From the NCBI RefSeq assembly GCF_037975245.1, contig NC_092579.1, forward strand, positions 2,163,001-2,227,000: a stretch of DNA of 64,000 nt, written 5' to 3'. The DNA is from Apostichopus japonicus (Eukaryota; Echinodermata; Holothuroidea; Aspidochirotida; Stichopodidae). Below are positions 35,891-47,489 of the stretch, piece by piece. Under the pieces are notes generated by a model. That model had not been told where the DNA came from, did not search any database, and saw only the letters and a list, made by a program, of their open reading frames with translations. Numbering within the stretch: position 1 is the stretch's first letter; each line of letters opens with the position of its first letter. A program made the position numbers and the translations under genes.

Positions 35891-37094
35891 ATTAATTAAA
35901 TTACTATATATATATATATAGCCTATATATATGTTGCTGTAGTTGCTTGGGCATATTGTGCTCAATATATAAACAGAACTTATATAATGAAAAAAAAAAT
36001 GATATTGAGAACATAAAGGTCTTAAGTTTCCTTCCAAAGTGTTGACATTAGGCAGTTTTTTTCCTTCTTTGGCAATGGAAAAATGGTCGACGCCCATAAG
36101 TGAAATCTAACTTCTATATCTTATGATTCGATACTAGATTACGAGAAGATTAATATTTCCATCGGCCTTTTAGCCCACGCCTTTCTTTTCTTCTTTTTTT
36201 TTTTTTTTCATTTTCAAAGGAAATTTCGCCTAATTTATCCCCTGTTGAATGTTTACTGCGAAATTATTACGCCAATCAGGACATCCAAGTATTAACGCAA
36301 AAACCTCAGCTAATTGCAGGAACTGAGTAATTGACAAAATTACTGAACTGGAATGATGAAAAAGTCATTGAATCCTTGAGCATTTTCTCTTGGTGAAATC
36401 TACAAATTTATCCTTGTAAAATCTTTAGATTTTGTGAAGAATTAGGATTTTTAAAGCATTTTGACTCTTTTAGTATCGATGAAAAGCCAAATAGCGTATT
36501 CAATTATTTTGCTTCACTTATGGCATCATATAATACACATGTTAACAATTTAAACCTATTTTTCTTCTCTAAGCCACTGTTGTATGTCTACATTACAACT
36601 CATACAGCTATTCCTGTGCAACACTTAACCAGAAATTTCACTTGCCAGGGTTTGACAGTGTTTAGAATAAATACATCATGCATGTTGACATGTTAGCAAT
36701 CTGACGTCAATTTTCAACACATGTAACTAAATCTTCTTACTTGTTTTAGTTTCAGTGCCACAAAATTTTAAAGCACATGTCTCCCTCACCCCTCTCCACC
36801 CCCCCCCCCCCCTCTCTCTTTCCTGACGAAGGGTCTACTAAGGAATGCGAGATTCTTGTTGTTGATCAAGATGGGTACGTGGAGTAAAAAATATACTATA
36901 CCACTTACTACAGCAAACATGACAGACCAATCACTATATAAAAGTTATTATTGCAATGGCTCAACAGTATCATTTGTAGAAACGTAGAACAAAGTCCATG
37001 TGCTCAATAATGTACATGCATTGCCAAATGCTGCAAAATATGTGATTACCTGAATGATCAAACTAAGTAGCATGGTACAACGATGTCCGTCAAA
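35888..37094. other. Non-coding, nothing recognised
   Basis: AT-rich with a C/CT run near 36795-36825. Confidence 0.5.
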
Positions 37095-37255
37095 AAGTCA
37101 AACTGTGACAATATTACTCTGCCAGCAATAACAGTATCACATGTATTTAGTTCTTTACAGGATAAAATAACTCACCATTACATATAAATGAGAAGTAATT
37201 CACACTTCTTTGGTATCTGATTCTGCTAAATGACAAAAATGTGTTCAAACCAAGT
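37095..37255 (+). repeat. Diverged direct duplication, copy 1
   Basis: Shares ATA(T/A)TACTCTGCCAG(C/T)AATA, TATTTAGTTCT and TTCACACTTCTTT...TCTGCTAA with 38155-38320, at equal spacing. About three quarters identical by eye; origin unknown. Confidence 0.6.
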
Positions 37256-38154
37256 AACTAGCACTACGATATCTGTAAACATTTAAAGGTATCCTCTCAG
37301 CTAGGAAATTTTTAGAGGGCGGGCCAATTTCACATAGGTTTCGATGATTCACCGTTACTCCACTTTCTGATTTGGTCACGTGATACGGTATATGTAATGT
37401 ACTACCACTGTACAGTGTATTTCCTGTGTATGTTTGTACGTACTGTATAGCACAGTTTCATGCAATGTTAGCTTAACCAGGGAGTTGGTAACACACGTAC
37501 GTCTATATTCAGTTTATATTCAGAGTGTTAAGTTGTTAACGCCGGTGCCTTCCAATCATAATGACCCGAGTTCACTCCAAGATCAATTTTTGTCGTCCAG
37601 TTACAGAGTTGTTGACAATTGACAATTCATAATCATGGACGTTAAATATGAATCTAAGAGACTGACTTCGGTCAGCTTGCGGCTTTGACAAGCCAATGAT
37701 GGCTTCTTTGCGAGTGCCTGCTTGCAGGATGATCTAAAATACATACATACAATACATACATATTGCGGTCGCCTCGCTGTGTACGTTGTGATTGTGAATT
37801 AGTATCAATACAATACTTGCAAAGATGATGGTACTGCTCGTTACATTGATACCATCGTAAATGTTTGGCCTGGCTGTTTTTCATTCGCGATCAATTCTGT
37901 CGATCACATATGTTGTGCTTAATGATATTCAGCATATCCTAAGCATGTCTGAGGGTCCTGCAAAGAAACGGCCGTATCCGGGCACTCAACGCGGGCGGCG
38001 GTGGAAGGCCCTGGTTGCTTAATTGTGGGTCCCGATGCCAAACGCAGTGAGCGAAAAAGGTACAGAGAAATGCAGCCATCAAAAGCATACTTGAGCTGGT
38101 GCTACGTGCATGGACTGGGTCTCCAAACACGATCTACTGGAACAAAGATCGGGC

Positions 38155-38320
38155 ATCGACAAAATGACCAATGTGGCAATAATACTCTGCCAGTAATATA
38201 AAATCATCACATTATTTAGTTCTCAACAAGATTTACATAACCCACCAGTACAATCAAAAAGAAATATTCACACTTCTTTCCTTCTAATCTGCTTCTGCTA
38301 ACTGGCACAAAAATGTACAA
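38155..38320 (+). repeat. Diverged direct duplication, copy 2
   Basis: Partner of 37095-37255, about 1.06 kb away in the same orientation. Confidence 0.6.
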
Positions 38321-38767
38321 AGTGCTTGTCTATTTGCACCAGCTAATTCAAAACTTGACTACACAAGCTGTATGACCCCTTTCCAAGCTATAGAATTAGC
38401 AACAACTCTAAGTAAATACTGGTCAAGATTTTTCGTGTATAGTGACTTAAACTTTCTTAATTTAGAATACTTCACTGGATAACCGTTTAAGCCTTAATTT
38501 CTTTGCACTTTCAGATTTCAATTTGTTATAAGATATCTTTTCTTTTTCTCTTCACAAAAAAAAGAGAAGAACTGGTGATACCACAGGAACTGTTGACAGA
38601 GAAGAAGAATAAGACAGTCAAGGACATGACGATAAAACACCGATAAAAATATCTGCAACCGTAGAAAAAGGTGTGGTCACCACATTTACATTTGTGTAAA
38701 ATAAGAAGCTGTTAATACATAAACATCAAAAAGTTCAGTGCAGTTTGCTGATGATCTCTAACACAAA

Positions 38768-39013
38768 CCTGGCGTATAGGAGCCGAATTTGATTGGGGGG
38801 GGGGGGGGGCTGTAATGACTTGCCCGAAAATATAACTAAAATAATTTTCGTTACAATAATAATGATGATAATAATGTCAGTTTTACCACTGAAAAACACA
38901 TTGCAATTTCTTTTTCTTTCAGCATATTGCCCGAATTTTCACAAAAATATTTAATTGGGGCGCTGCAGCCCCCCGCCCCCCAAACCCCACCCCCTGCCTC
39001 CTACGCCTATGGT
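38768..39013. mobile_element. Degenerate G/C-ended MITE
   Basis: Left GGCGTATAGGAGCCG followed by a 16-G run; right CCCCCTGCCTCCTACGCCTAT. The ends are roughly inverted and resemble the other GGCGTAGGA-type elements here. No clean target duplication. Confidence 0.45.
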
Positions 39014-40046
39014 TATTATGTTTCTCTTCCTTTCAGTGTACTTGTTGATATTTCTTTGCTTTATTCTTTGCATTTCCATCTTTCCATCCAACACCAAACT
39101 GTCCATATGCATTGCCTCCGTTTGTTTTATATGCTCATCCGTGATAAATATTCACAAGCAGTTACTATACAGAACTGCAGAATACAGATTAAATTGATAT
39201 TTTCCTTTTGGGTTTCATGAAGAAATACAATCGTCTACATCACATTTCCTTTTAACATCAAATTGTCTATTTCATTGCCTCGGTCTTTTTTTTTACATTC
39301 TGGTCTGATATATATATAATTCCCAAGAATTTATTACAGATTACAACTAAACTGGAATGTTCTTTTGTGATTTATGAAAAAATTCAATCATTTTAGATAT
39401 ATTCACCATAATTTGATGTGCCAACAAAATGTTAGCTGTTCACAATAAAAAGCAAATTCTTTATTTCATTTTAGTTACTTAAACTTCCTGTACTTGGAGT
39501 CACTCGGTAAATCAGGCCTATAGACCCTCATGAACCCCAAAAGGTGTAAGAAATAGAATAACAACAAACTACCCTTGGTCAATAACTAAATATGTCAACA
39601 AATACCATTCACCACCACTTAGAAGACTACACAATGCTAAATAATAAAACAAGGTAAAAAATGAGGAACACCAAATTGAGGATGAATGAACCATTCGAGC
39701 TTAAAAAGGTGTACAAAAACTTAAGACAAAAGAACAATACAATGAAGACTACAGTCGGTAATAGAAAACAACAATGACAGCATCAGAATAAAAGGATAAA
39801 ACACATCTACAACAAAGAAAATAGAAGCTGAAACAAACTTGAAAACATAAGCAGACAAGATAAAAAGAGGTCAGAGATAAATTATGAATGCTCTTTCAAC
39901 CTTACATTTTTATTGCGTAAGAGATCGCTTTGATTTAGGCAAAATAAAGTTTTGAAAATGTACGAAGTCGCGCTAATCGAGTAGCGGTTCAATGTAACAG
40001 TGAGGTACTGTATAAGCTTAGGACTTGCGCAAACCTATAGCTACTG
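39014..40046. other. Non-coding, nothing recognised
   Basis: CATTGCCTCxGT is repeated near 39110 and 39276, with similar sequence around each (possible old duplication). Otherwise A-rich. Confidence 0.45.
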
Positions 40047-40375
40047 CAGTGGGGGGGGGGGGGGGTAGAATTTATAAAGGGCTCTTCTCACAGAGGGAGC
40101 ATTATTACACTTTACAGAGCGCCACCATATACAAAGAAAATTTTTGCCCAAAAATGCCTCCCACGTTGCAAGAAATAAACAATAATAAGAGCATTGTATT
40201 ACGCAGCAGACAAACTTTCAGAAATTGCGAAGGGTCGCTTAGCTTTCTTCAACCTTAAAAAGAGGGCTTTAATGATATTTCCTGCTTTTAGTTAAATTTT
40301 AGTTTTCGGGGTACTCAAAGTGGGGGGGGAACGATCGCTCCCATTGCCCGCCCCCCCCCCCTTGGCTACGTCTGT
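40047..40375. mobile_element. Degenerate hAT-like element with a partial 95-bp module
   Basis: Left CTGCAGTGGGGGG; right CCCCCTTGGCTACGTCTG. Contains AGAGCGCCACCAT...TACAAAGAAAATTTTTGCCC...AATGCCTCCC, a decayed copy of the shared module, and a GGGAACGATCGCTCCC palindrome. Too decayed to define its duplication. Confidence 0.5.
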
Positions 40376-40389
40376 TATTGTATATGTCT

Positions 40390-41194
40390 AGCCTGTATAC
40401 GAGTGAAACCCTAATGTAACAGAAGCCAAGCTATCTTCGTAGGTATTTGAGAAAAGTATATATATTTTAATTTTCTGACACTACAGTAGGCCTAGCTGCT
40501 TATTTACGATTCTGCGATATGTTTTACATTGTTCATAACTGAATTTTGGTGGAGAAAAGTTTAAATTTCATACTGCACAGAAACATCATTTCCAATGTGC
40601 AATGACGTATAGCACCATGTATCTACCTAAGTGCCTAACCTTTTGTTCATAGAAAGTATTGATGTTGTAGATCTGTGCAATGGAGACTTGAACAGCAGTC
40701 ATAGTGGCCAGTGAATTTTGCGTTTTGGCGAATAGATGTTTAGTCATGGTCGCAAAATAGGGAGTACATGTAAAAACGTTTGTCGAGGCCTGTAAACATT
40801 TGAAACTGATCTCTTATGGTAGAAAGCATGGATAATTTTCATAGGCTACGATTTATAAGAATCCCATTGCTTGAGAGGTCAAATCTCATTTGAGGTCAGC
40901 AGATGTCAAAACTCTGAAAACCCTTTTACATGATATCTAAGGTTTGGAATCGTGGATACTTCTCATATTATGGTGTGTGGATATATCACATTGAGTACAA
41001 GACCCGTATTGTTTTTGGGGAGGTTTGTAGGCCTATTGCCAGGTACAGTAGACTGACCTGTGTTTACCATGTAATAGTGTAATTGTACATCAAAATAGTG
41101 TTTCGGGGAATTCGGGCCGTTTATATTGTGTCAGCTATTTCGGATCTAGTACAATAAAGTCATTCAAACCTCAATGCATTTTGCATTCTAGTTA
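40390..41194 (-). repeat. Interspersed repeat, ~805 bp, copy 2 (inverted), just upstream of MSRB1
   Basis: Reverse complement aligns along its full length with 7337-8165 by the same landmarks, with small indels. It ends about 290 bp before the MSRB1 start codon, so it may border or contribute to the promoter region. Confidence 0.8.
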
Positions 41195-41300
41195 TTTCCT
41201 TTTTTCTTCTTTACCAATCAAAGCGATGACCTTGTGCGGATTTTACTGCAACCACAAGACTACGTCACGATATCTTTTGCCAGTCATCTTACGTCTGCAG

Positions 41301-41308
41301 TGACGTCA
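41301..41308. promoter_or_regulatory. CRE palindrome TGACGTCA upstream of MSRB1
   Basis: A perfect CREB/ATF site about 180 bp upstream of the MSRB1 ATG, with a second half-like CTACGTCACG near 41263. Position suggests promoter or 5'-UTR. The 8-mer also occurs elsewhere in the window (2772 inside a MITE, about 9641, about 51585), so function is only a suggestion. Confidence 0.35.
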
Positions 41309-41484
41309 TGGTACCCGGAACTCACGATAAGAAGTTCCTCTTATGCCTACAGAATACTACAACTGCGATATTTTAACACAACTAACGTTAGGCCTTCCAC
41401 TGTAACCGACGCTGTACACTGCAATACATTTTGTAAACGAAATAAAACAATTCGAGGGGCTCCAGAAAGTCTTCGTTTAGCAAG

Positions 41485-41539
41485 ATGTCGTTTTGTTCGT
41501 GGTTTAGTGGTGAAAAATATAAGGACCATTTCGAAGACG
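41485..41539 (+). CDS. MSRB1: MSRB1 exon 1 (start codon exon)
   Basis: Encodes MSFCSWFSGEKYKDHFED plus the first base of a glycine codon. This matches the MSFCxFFGGE...HFEPG start of vertebrate MSRB1 in length and pattern. The exon ends G|GTTTGT (phase 1); the first base joins GC of exon 2 to make Gly19. The donor is weaker than consensus. The exon is too short to stand out as an open frame and was found by looking upstream of exon 2 for the family's N-terminus. Confidence 0.88.
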
Positions 41540-41956
41540 GTTTGTGCAAACTAGGACCTAGGCCTAGTTTAAATACTTACACTGTACCGGCGAACTTGTC
41601 TTGGCCTAGGATGTACTAACGTTAATCATTAACATAGAGCTAGACCCTAGTCCGCTACATGTGTAAATATACAGTACTAACTACTTCTAGTCTATGTCTA
41701 TAGTATTAACCTTAAAAAAAGCCTAGATGTCTGTTTCTGTTAAGTACTCTCGGGTATCACACCGAGGATGTTGGTACGCAGCGCAGCAGTGCTAGTAAAG
41801 TAACAATACGTGGACAATCTTGTTAGGGCTAGGGCTCTCCTTAACGGCCAAGGATTGCGTATTCTAGTCTTTTATAGTCCTAGGATAGAAACTATACTAA
41901 AAAGCACGAATGGTGGAATTTTGTGGAATTTGAGTATGGCGGCCACAAGAAGGGAT

Positions 41957-42029
41957 TAGTCTCGTTCGGGACTGCCTATGCTTTTTTATCAAATTATTAA
42001 TGGCCTAGTTGCAGTCCCAAACGAGACTT
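41957..42029. repeat. Inverted repeat, 18-bp arms, 35-nt loop
   Basis: AGTCTCGTTCGGGACTGC and GCAGTCCCAAACGAGACT pair at 17 of 18 positions; outer AGGGA/TCCCT extends the arms imperfectly. It lies in MSRB1 intron 1. Probably a small foldback element. Confidence 0.7.
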
Positions 42030-42589
42030 CTCCCTATGGTAGTTATAAACTAATTTGAAAAACTAATTTGAAAGGTAGTGTATTACATCCACTGGGGCGG
42101 AATAACACAAGCTCACGTACTTAGCCTAACCATACATTCTGGCTCTGCATTGTTACCAGATATATTTGAAATTGCAACATTCGATGAGTGCCATTTCCTT
42201 TTAATATATGCCCCGTAAATCTACATGAAGGGCACTAGGTCTGTGTTATGCAATGCAGGAGGCATAATTATGCGTAATGAATTGATGCATTTTTACTTCT
42301 CTCTAAACATTAGAAACCGAATAATCTGATAACAATGATGTGTAATTCTGCTGTAAAATATGAAAGCTTATATTGTCCGTCAGTTAAGTTTGTCAAATGT
42401 ATTTAAGTCCAGACTATGAGCAATATGTTTGTCTTTCTGATATAATATGTAAAAGAACACGTAAAAGAATTCAAACAGGAAACAAAATCTGCTGATAATA
42501 TGATATCATATGATAATGATGAAACTGGCAAAACAGGATCGCATCTGAACACCTTGTTCAAAAATTTCACCCACTCCCATTAAACCCCT

Positions 42590-42652
42590 CCCCCATATCA
42601 GTCGCAAAATGTCCTCCCCCCTTGCAAAGTCCTGGCTACGTCGCTGTGACCG
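42590..42652. mobile_element. One-ended hAT-like fragment
   Basis: CCCCCCTTGCAAAGTCCTGGCTACGTCGCTG resembles the right end (GGCTACGCCACTG) of the 54242 family; no matching left end was found. Confidence 0.35.
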
Positions 42653-42929
42653 TGTTGCGTTTCATCGCTAAACGATCGCAATTGGAATAAACGTTTAGTT
42701 AAATGGCACTAGTTTTATTTTGTTATCCCGTCTATAATCCATCTTAACATCCCATAAATATCCTGGACAGTTTTTCCTTCTATGAAATCAATAAATGAAA
42801 AAAAATATTTTCACATGCAACTATGAGAGGAAAGCACTTGCTATGGACTACCAGAGCTACTGTAACTGTTTGAACAACAAAGACACATGCACTGAATAAC
42901 CTATTTTTTGCGTAAAAATCCCCACAAAT

Positions 42930-43265
42930 CTCCAACCACATTGGAGCCTAAAGTCAACATGGAAATGTAGCCTAACCATCTGTTAATTTGCTCAAATTGT
43001 GTCGCAGTTAGCTGGCACTAAAAATATTCACTGAATACTTTCGTTATTGCTGAGCTATCTTCGACCACATGGTAGTCTAGCACCTCACTAAGTCAATGGG
43101 GAAATCTAGCCTAACCTTCTGTTTATTCGCTCAATTTGTGATGCAGTTAGCTGGAACTAATTATCGATGGTATACTTTCATTATTGCTGCTATTATTCGA
43201 CCACATGGTAGCCTAACACCACACTAAGTCAAAGGCAAAATCTTGCCTAAGCATCAGTTAGCACC
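42930..43265. repeat. Diverged ~125-bp tandem repeat in MSRB1 intron 1
   Basis: Two and a half imperfect units share ACATGGTAGxCTAxCACC, AAGTCAAxGGxxAAATCT, AGCCTAACC and GCAGTTAGCTGG. The degeneracy suggests an old array. Confidence 0.6.
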
Positions 43266-43775
43266 AAAAAACAAAATAAATTGTTTACAGCTTTCAATTA
43301 GCTGGAAATCGGCGATTGTTTGGAAGGTATGTGTTGTGTTTTGAATACTATTTTATGTTCAATACAGGTTTCAATTTTGAGTAGTTTTCACCAGTATAGT
43401 ACTTTCGTTTTTCGGTGGTGAGTGATTTTATCCACACATGAAAAAGGATCATTAAAAATGGCTAAAACTTGAAATATTAAGTAATTAAAACAACCATCTA
43501 CACTACAAAAAGTTATTTCAGGAAATTAATCCTCAGTATTCGCATGTCTTGATTATAATCAAAACATGCAGCCCTTCGGAGTTATTGAAATCATAAAAGC
43601 ACTCACGTAGCAGGTATGTGATTTATCCCCCAGAAAACGGGTATCCCATATGTGCGTACTTTTGATTCGGGTATCCGGGTGCCAGACTCAGGCCTACTGG
43701 AAATTAGTGTAGACTATAAACAACAAAAAACTGTCCTACAGTACCCATACTTTATGTCTCAACTTCCCTCTCCAG

Positions 43776-43918
43776 GCCTTTATGAGTGTGTAGAATGCGG
43801 ATATGAATTATTCTCGAGTAAGAAGAAATTTGAACACTCCTCACCGTGGCCAGCCTTCACAGAGACAGTTCACAAAGACAGTGTTTCTAAGAGACCAGAT
43901 GGACCTCAAGCTTTGAAG
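43776..43918 (+). CDS. MSRB1: MSRB1 exon 2 (first zinc pair and substrate site)
   Basis: The acceptor is a pyrimidine-rich tract ending TCTCCAG; the donor is AAG|GTAACT (phase 0). It encodes residues 20-66: [14 protein letters not shown], with the first CxxC zinc pair (Cys23, Cys26), then [20 protein letters not shown]. The exon ends ALK, as in the vertebrate gene. The longer open frame that begins upstream at 43652 is intron read-through and not part of the protein. Confidence 0.95.
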
Positions 43919-45233
43919 GTAACTTATTGTATGTTGTGCGGGCTGTCGTATATATAAGATCTGAATCACAGAGCTTTAGAGGCATTGAAGACTCATCTCG
44001 CGGCCATCTGAAAAAGTTAACTTTCTGTTGCTTGCAAGTGATGTTTTGCTTGTGTCGCTATAAAATGCAGACAGTAATGAAACGTGATACCTTAATTTTT
44101 ATCTTTAGCTGGACCTGAGATGTCCATCGCTGTATCGTTTATATAATGTGCTGTGGGTATTGACCTTAGCTGCATGTACTGACTGTACACTAGTGTCTAA
44201 TTACCGATGATAGCAAGCTGTGTGTGTATTTTCTGGGATCGATGGTGGTGTTTAACACTTCTGTTACTGTACACTTCATTTGAAACTACAGTAGGTCAAG
44301 TTACCGGCATTTAGACGTTTCTTTTTGCGCGAGTCTTCACACCCTTTAAATGTCATCAATATTGCTACAGATTATCACAGTTCTTTCTTGTACTGTAGGC
44401 TGTTACTCTTCATATCATTCCTAGCCATACCCAACTAAAGACAGTGATGTGTGTGACTCATTGAGGATATCTGTCAAATGCTTTGTGAACATGAACAACT
44501 TCCCCTAACAGCTAAGAAAGTTCTTATTATTTAGAGCTGTAGTGCCTGTGAGTTGACAGTTTGTAAATTATCTGTGATGTGATAGTATCACTAGGATCGG
44601 AAACCTTTTACTTTCACTGTTTCTTTTTGTTTTCTTGTTATGTTTTCGAGGGAAAATGTTATGAGTTGAGACTGAAACCAATGCCTTCCATAGGTAATGT
44701 TCAGAGCATCAGTGTGTTAGTTTCTCAAACCCACCTCCATTACAATATAAATATCGCCATAATGTAAGATAAATATTTTTTTTAAATGAAGCACATTTGT
44801 CTCGATGATGTCACATGTACACTGGATCAAGTCTTTAGCCTTTAACTGTGTATGTGAAATTGTGAAATCTCCAAAATGAAACAAGATTTTTCTGAGCTGT
44901 TTGCTTAGTTGTTCATTGCAATTATCTCAATGAAATAGACCAATAATGATAGGTGGGTTTGTGCCCTCTTTTAACTCTCTACCAGATCTGATGACTATTT
45001 TGACGACCTGATACTGTGCTCACTTGTGGGGAATACTGCTAAATGTATCATTAAAAATTTAAAAAAAAAAATTTTCTTAGTTGGCATTCTGAATGTAAAG
45101 AGTACCAAATTCACATGGTAGAAACAGTGTTATATTTTGGAAACAGATGTATTTTAATTTCTTCATATTTTTTTTTGGGGGGGGAGGTGGTAATCTGTAG
45201 CTCTTGCTAATATATCTATTCTACTGTACACAG

Positions 45234-45351
45234 GTATCGTGCGGAAAATGTGGCAATGGATTAGGACATGAATTCCTCGGAGGTGGACCCAAGAAGGGAC
45301 AGTCACGTTTCTGAATATTCTCGTCCTCCCTGAAATTTAAGTCAAAATCAG
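45234..45351 (+). CDS. MSRB1: MSRB1 exon 3 with in-frame UGA selenocysteine codon
   Basis: The acceptor is ACACAG; the donor is TCAG|GTAATT (phase 1). It encodes [15 protein letters not shown] (second zinc CxxC), then [26 protein letters not shown]. The sequence after TGA is the conserved MSRB1 C-terminus in the same frame, and a splice donor follows it. The TGA is therefore decoded, not terminal. If it were read as a stop, the product would lose its catalytic residue. Confidence 0.95.
45312..45314 (+). other. MSRB1: UGA codon decoded as selenocysteine (Sec93)
   Basis: TGA lies between GQSRF and IFSSSLKF, exactly where vertebrate MSRB1 carries its catalytic selenocysteine (Sec95 in human; two residues fewer precede it here because of a shorter loop in exon 2). 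The flanking frame stays open and homologous on both sides and continues into exon 4. Decoding is inferred from family conservation. Confidence 0.93.
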
Positions 45352-46289
45352 GTAATTATCGGTACTGGTCACATTGTGACGAGCCGCATGAGGTCGGTTT
45401 GTCTTATTTTGAAACCTTTCACAAAATACAATTTTTTTTTTACAATGTTCATTTACCACAAAATGTGTAACACACTTTTGTCACTTCTTTGAAAGTTTTG
45501 GTACTTTGCATCCTTTTCAAAACTTCTAACCATCTTTGACCATCTTCTCATGTCATCTTGTCAAGTTGTCATGGTAACTATTAACTAAAGAAAGCAGTCG
45601 TGACTGAAATTTGATGGATGCATTGGTGGCTCGACAGGTTTTTGAATACTGCAAAGCAAATATTTACACCTAGAAGTCTACTTGTATACTGTACAGAAAA
45701 CATGATAACCTTTTGTACATATGCAGAGAATCAAGACTACAGTTGCATATTTTATTCAGGGTAGATCTTATTGATTCAGAAGAGTAAATGATGTGTACTG
45801 ATGTGCAAGATCCCCTCACTTGAAAGATCCGATAAATATTTAAATCTGGGAAACAAAGTCTATGGCTTGAAAAATGTACTTTTCATAATCAATTGTAACG
45901 AGGTGCTTTTAAGTCACTATTCTGATAACGTAGTCTGTTCTAGATGGAATAAGTAAAGGTGAAGGACAACGTGTCTACTTTTTTTACGACAGAAAAATGT
46001 CAATACTAGTTTCGTATCCTTTTATTAGGTTCCTATTGTAATATTTTTGGTGGTTTAGACTTAAAAATAATACATTTGGAATGTTGCTTAGCTGTCCATG
46101 TTCTCTGTTGATAAGAATGTCGTCAAAATGCAACTTTTTGAAGATATGTGACTTTCATCTATGAATAAGTGAGTTAAATATTAGGAAGGGGGAAACATTG
46201 TTTTCATCTAGCCTCTAGATTGCTGAGAGTGAAGGTATCAGCTGTTATGACTGCTGCCAGTTGGCCAACAGTCATTAATTTAATACTGT

Positions 46290-47280
46290 AACTGTACTTA
46301 TGTTACCAGTATTGTGTCATGAGTAACAATAAGTGTACTACAGTGCTGGTGTCACCAGTATGGTGTTACTAGAAAGCCTACCATGCTACTTCAGTGTTGG
46401 TGGTGTCCTAGTATTGTCCTACCAATAGACCCACCATGACACCTGTACTACAGTGCTGGGGTCACCAGTATGGTGTTACTAGTAGGCCTACCATGATACT
46501 TCAGTGTTGGTGGTGTCCCAGCATGCCTTACCAATAGGCCAACCATGACACCTGTACGACAGTGCTGGTGTCACCAGTGTGGTGTAATTAGTAGGCCTAC
46601 CACGATACTTCAGTGCTGGTGGTGTCACCAGTACAGTGTCACCATTAGGCCCACCATGACACCTGTACTACAGTGCTGGTGTCACCAGTATGGTTTTACT
46701 AGAAGGCTTACCATGCTACTTCAGTGTTGGTGGTGTCCGGGTATTGTCGTACCAATAGGCCCACCATGACACCTGTACTACAGTGCTGGGGTCACCAGTA
46801 TAGTGTTACTAGTAGGCCTACCATGATACTTCAGTGTTGGTGGTGTCCCAGCATGCCTTACCAATAGGCCAACCATGACACCTGTACGACAGTGCTGGTG
46901 TCACCAGTGTGGTGTAATTAGTAGGCCTACCATGAAACTTCAGTGCTGGTGGTGTCACCAGTACAGTGTCACCATTAGGCCCACCATGACACCTGTACTA
47001 CAGTGCTGGTGTTACTAGAAGCCTTTACATGATACTTCAGTGCTGGTGGTGTCACCAGTATGGTGTTACTAGAAGGCTCACCATGATACTTCAGTGTTGA
47101 TGGTGTCCTAGTATTGTCCTACCAATAGTCCCACCATGACACCTGTACTACAGTGCTGGTGGTGTCACCAGTATGGTGTTACTCATAGCCCTATCATAAT
47201 AACTGTACTGCAGTGCTGGTGTCACAGGTATTGTCCTACCAGTAAGCCATTACCATGATAGCTTTACAAGGTTCTGTAAA
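46290..47280. repeat. Tandem array 1 in MSRB1 intron 3, ~110-bp units in a ~331-bp higher-order period
   Basis: Units begin ACCATGACACCTGTACTACA and contain CAGTGCTGGTGTCACCAGTA and TACTTCAGTGTTGGTGGTGT. Unit starts near 46435, 46542, 46649, 46766, 46875 and 46982 alternate between sub-types. The same sub-type returns at 46435 and 46766 (331 bp apart), which shows three-unit higher-order structure. Confidence 0.85.
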
Positions 47281-47489
47281 AAGAGGTGTTACTTACAGTG
47301 GCTATTATTGTGCAACCAATATAATTAATTGTAGCTGTGGTGCTTCTGTGTTCGCATTACCAGTATTGTGTCATAAGTACATATTATGTTAACTGTACTA
47401 CTATGCTGGCATCACCAGTATTGTGTAAATACCAGTTTCAGAAATAAGGACGTTGCTACTGTACTGGTATCAACAAATCTCGTTACCAT

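Noticed and set aside
37945-38022. Short frame MSEGPAKKRPYPGTQRGRRW... as a first exon
   Set aside because: 25 codons ending in a stop, no recognisable domain and no donor before the stop; GC content differs from the surroundings but nothing further supports it.
43652-43775. N-terminal extension of MSRB1 exon 2 in the same frame
   Set aside because: A pyrimidine tract and AG precede the conserved LYECVEC, and a homologous first exon with matching phase is found at 41485.
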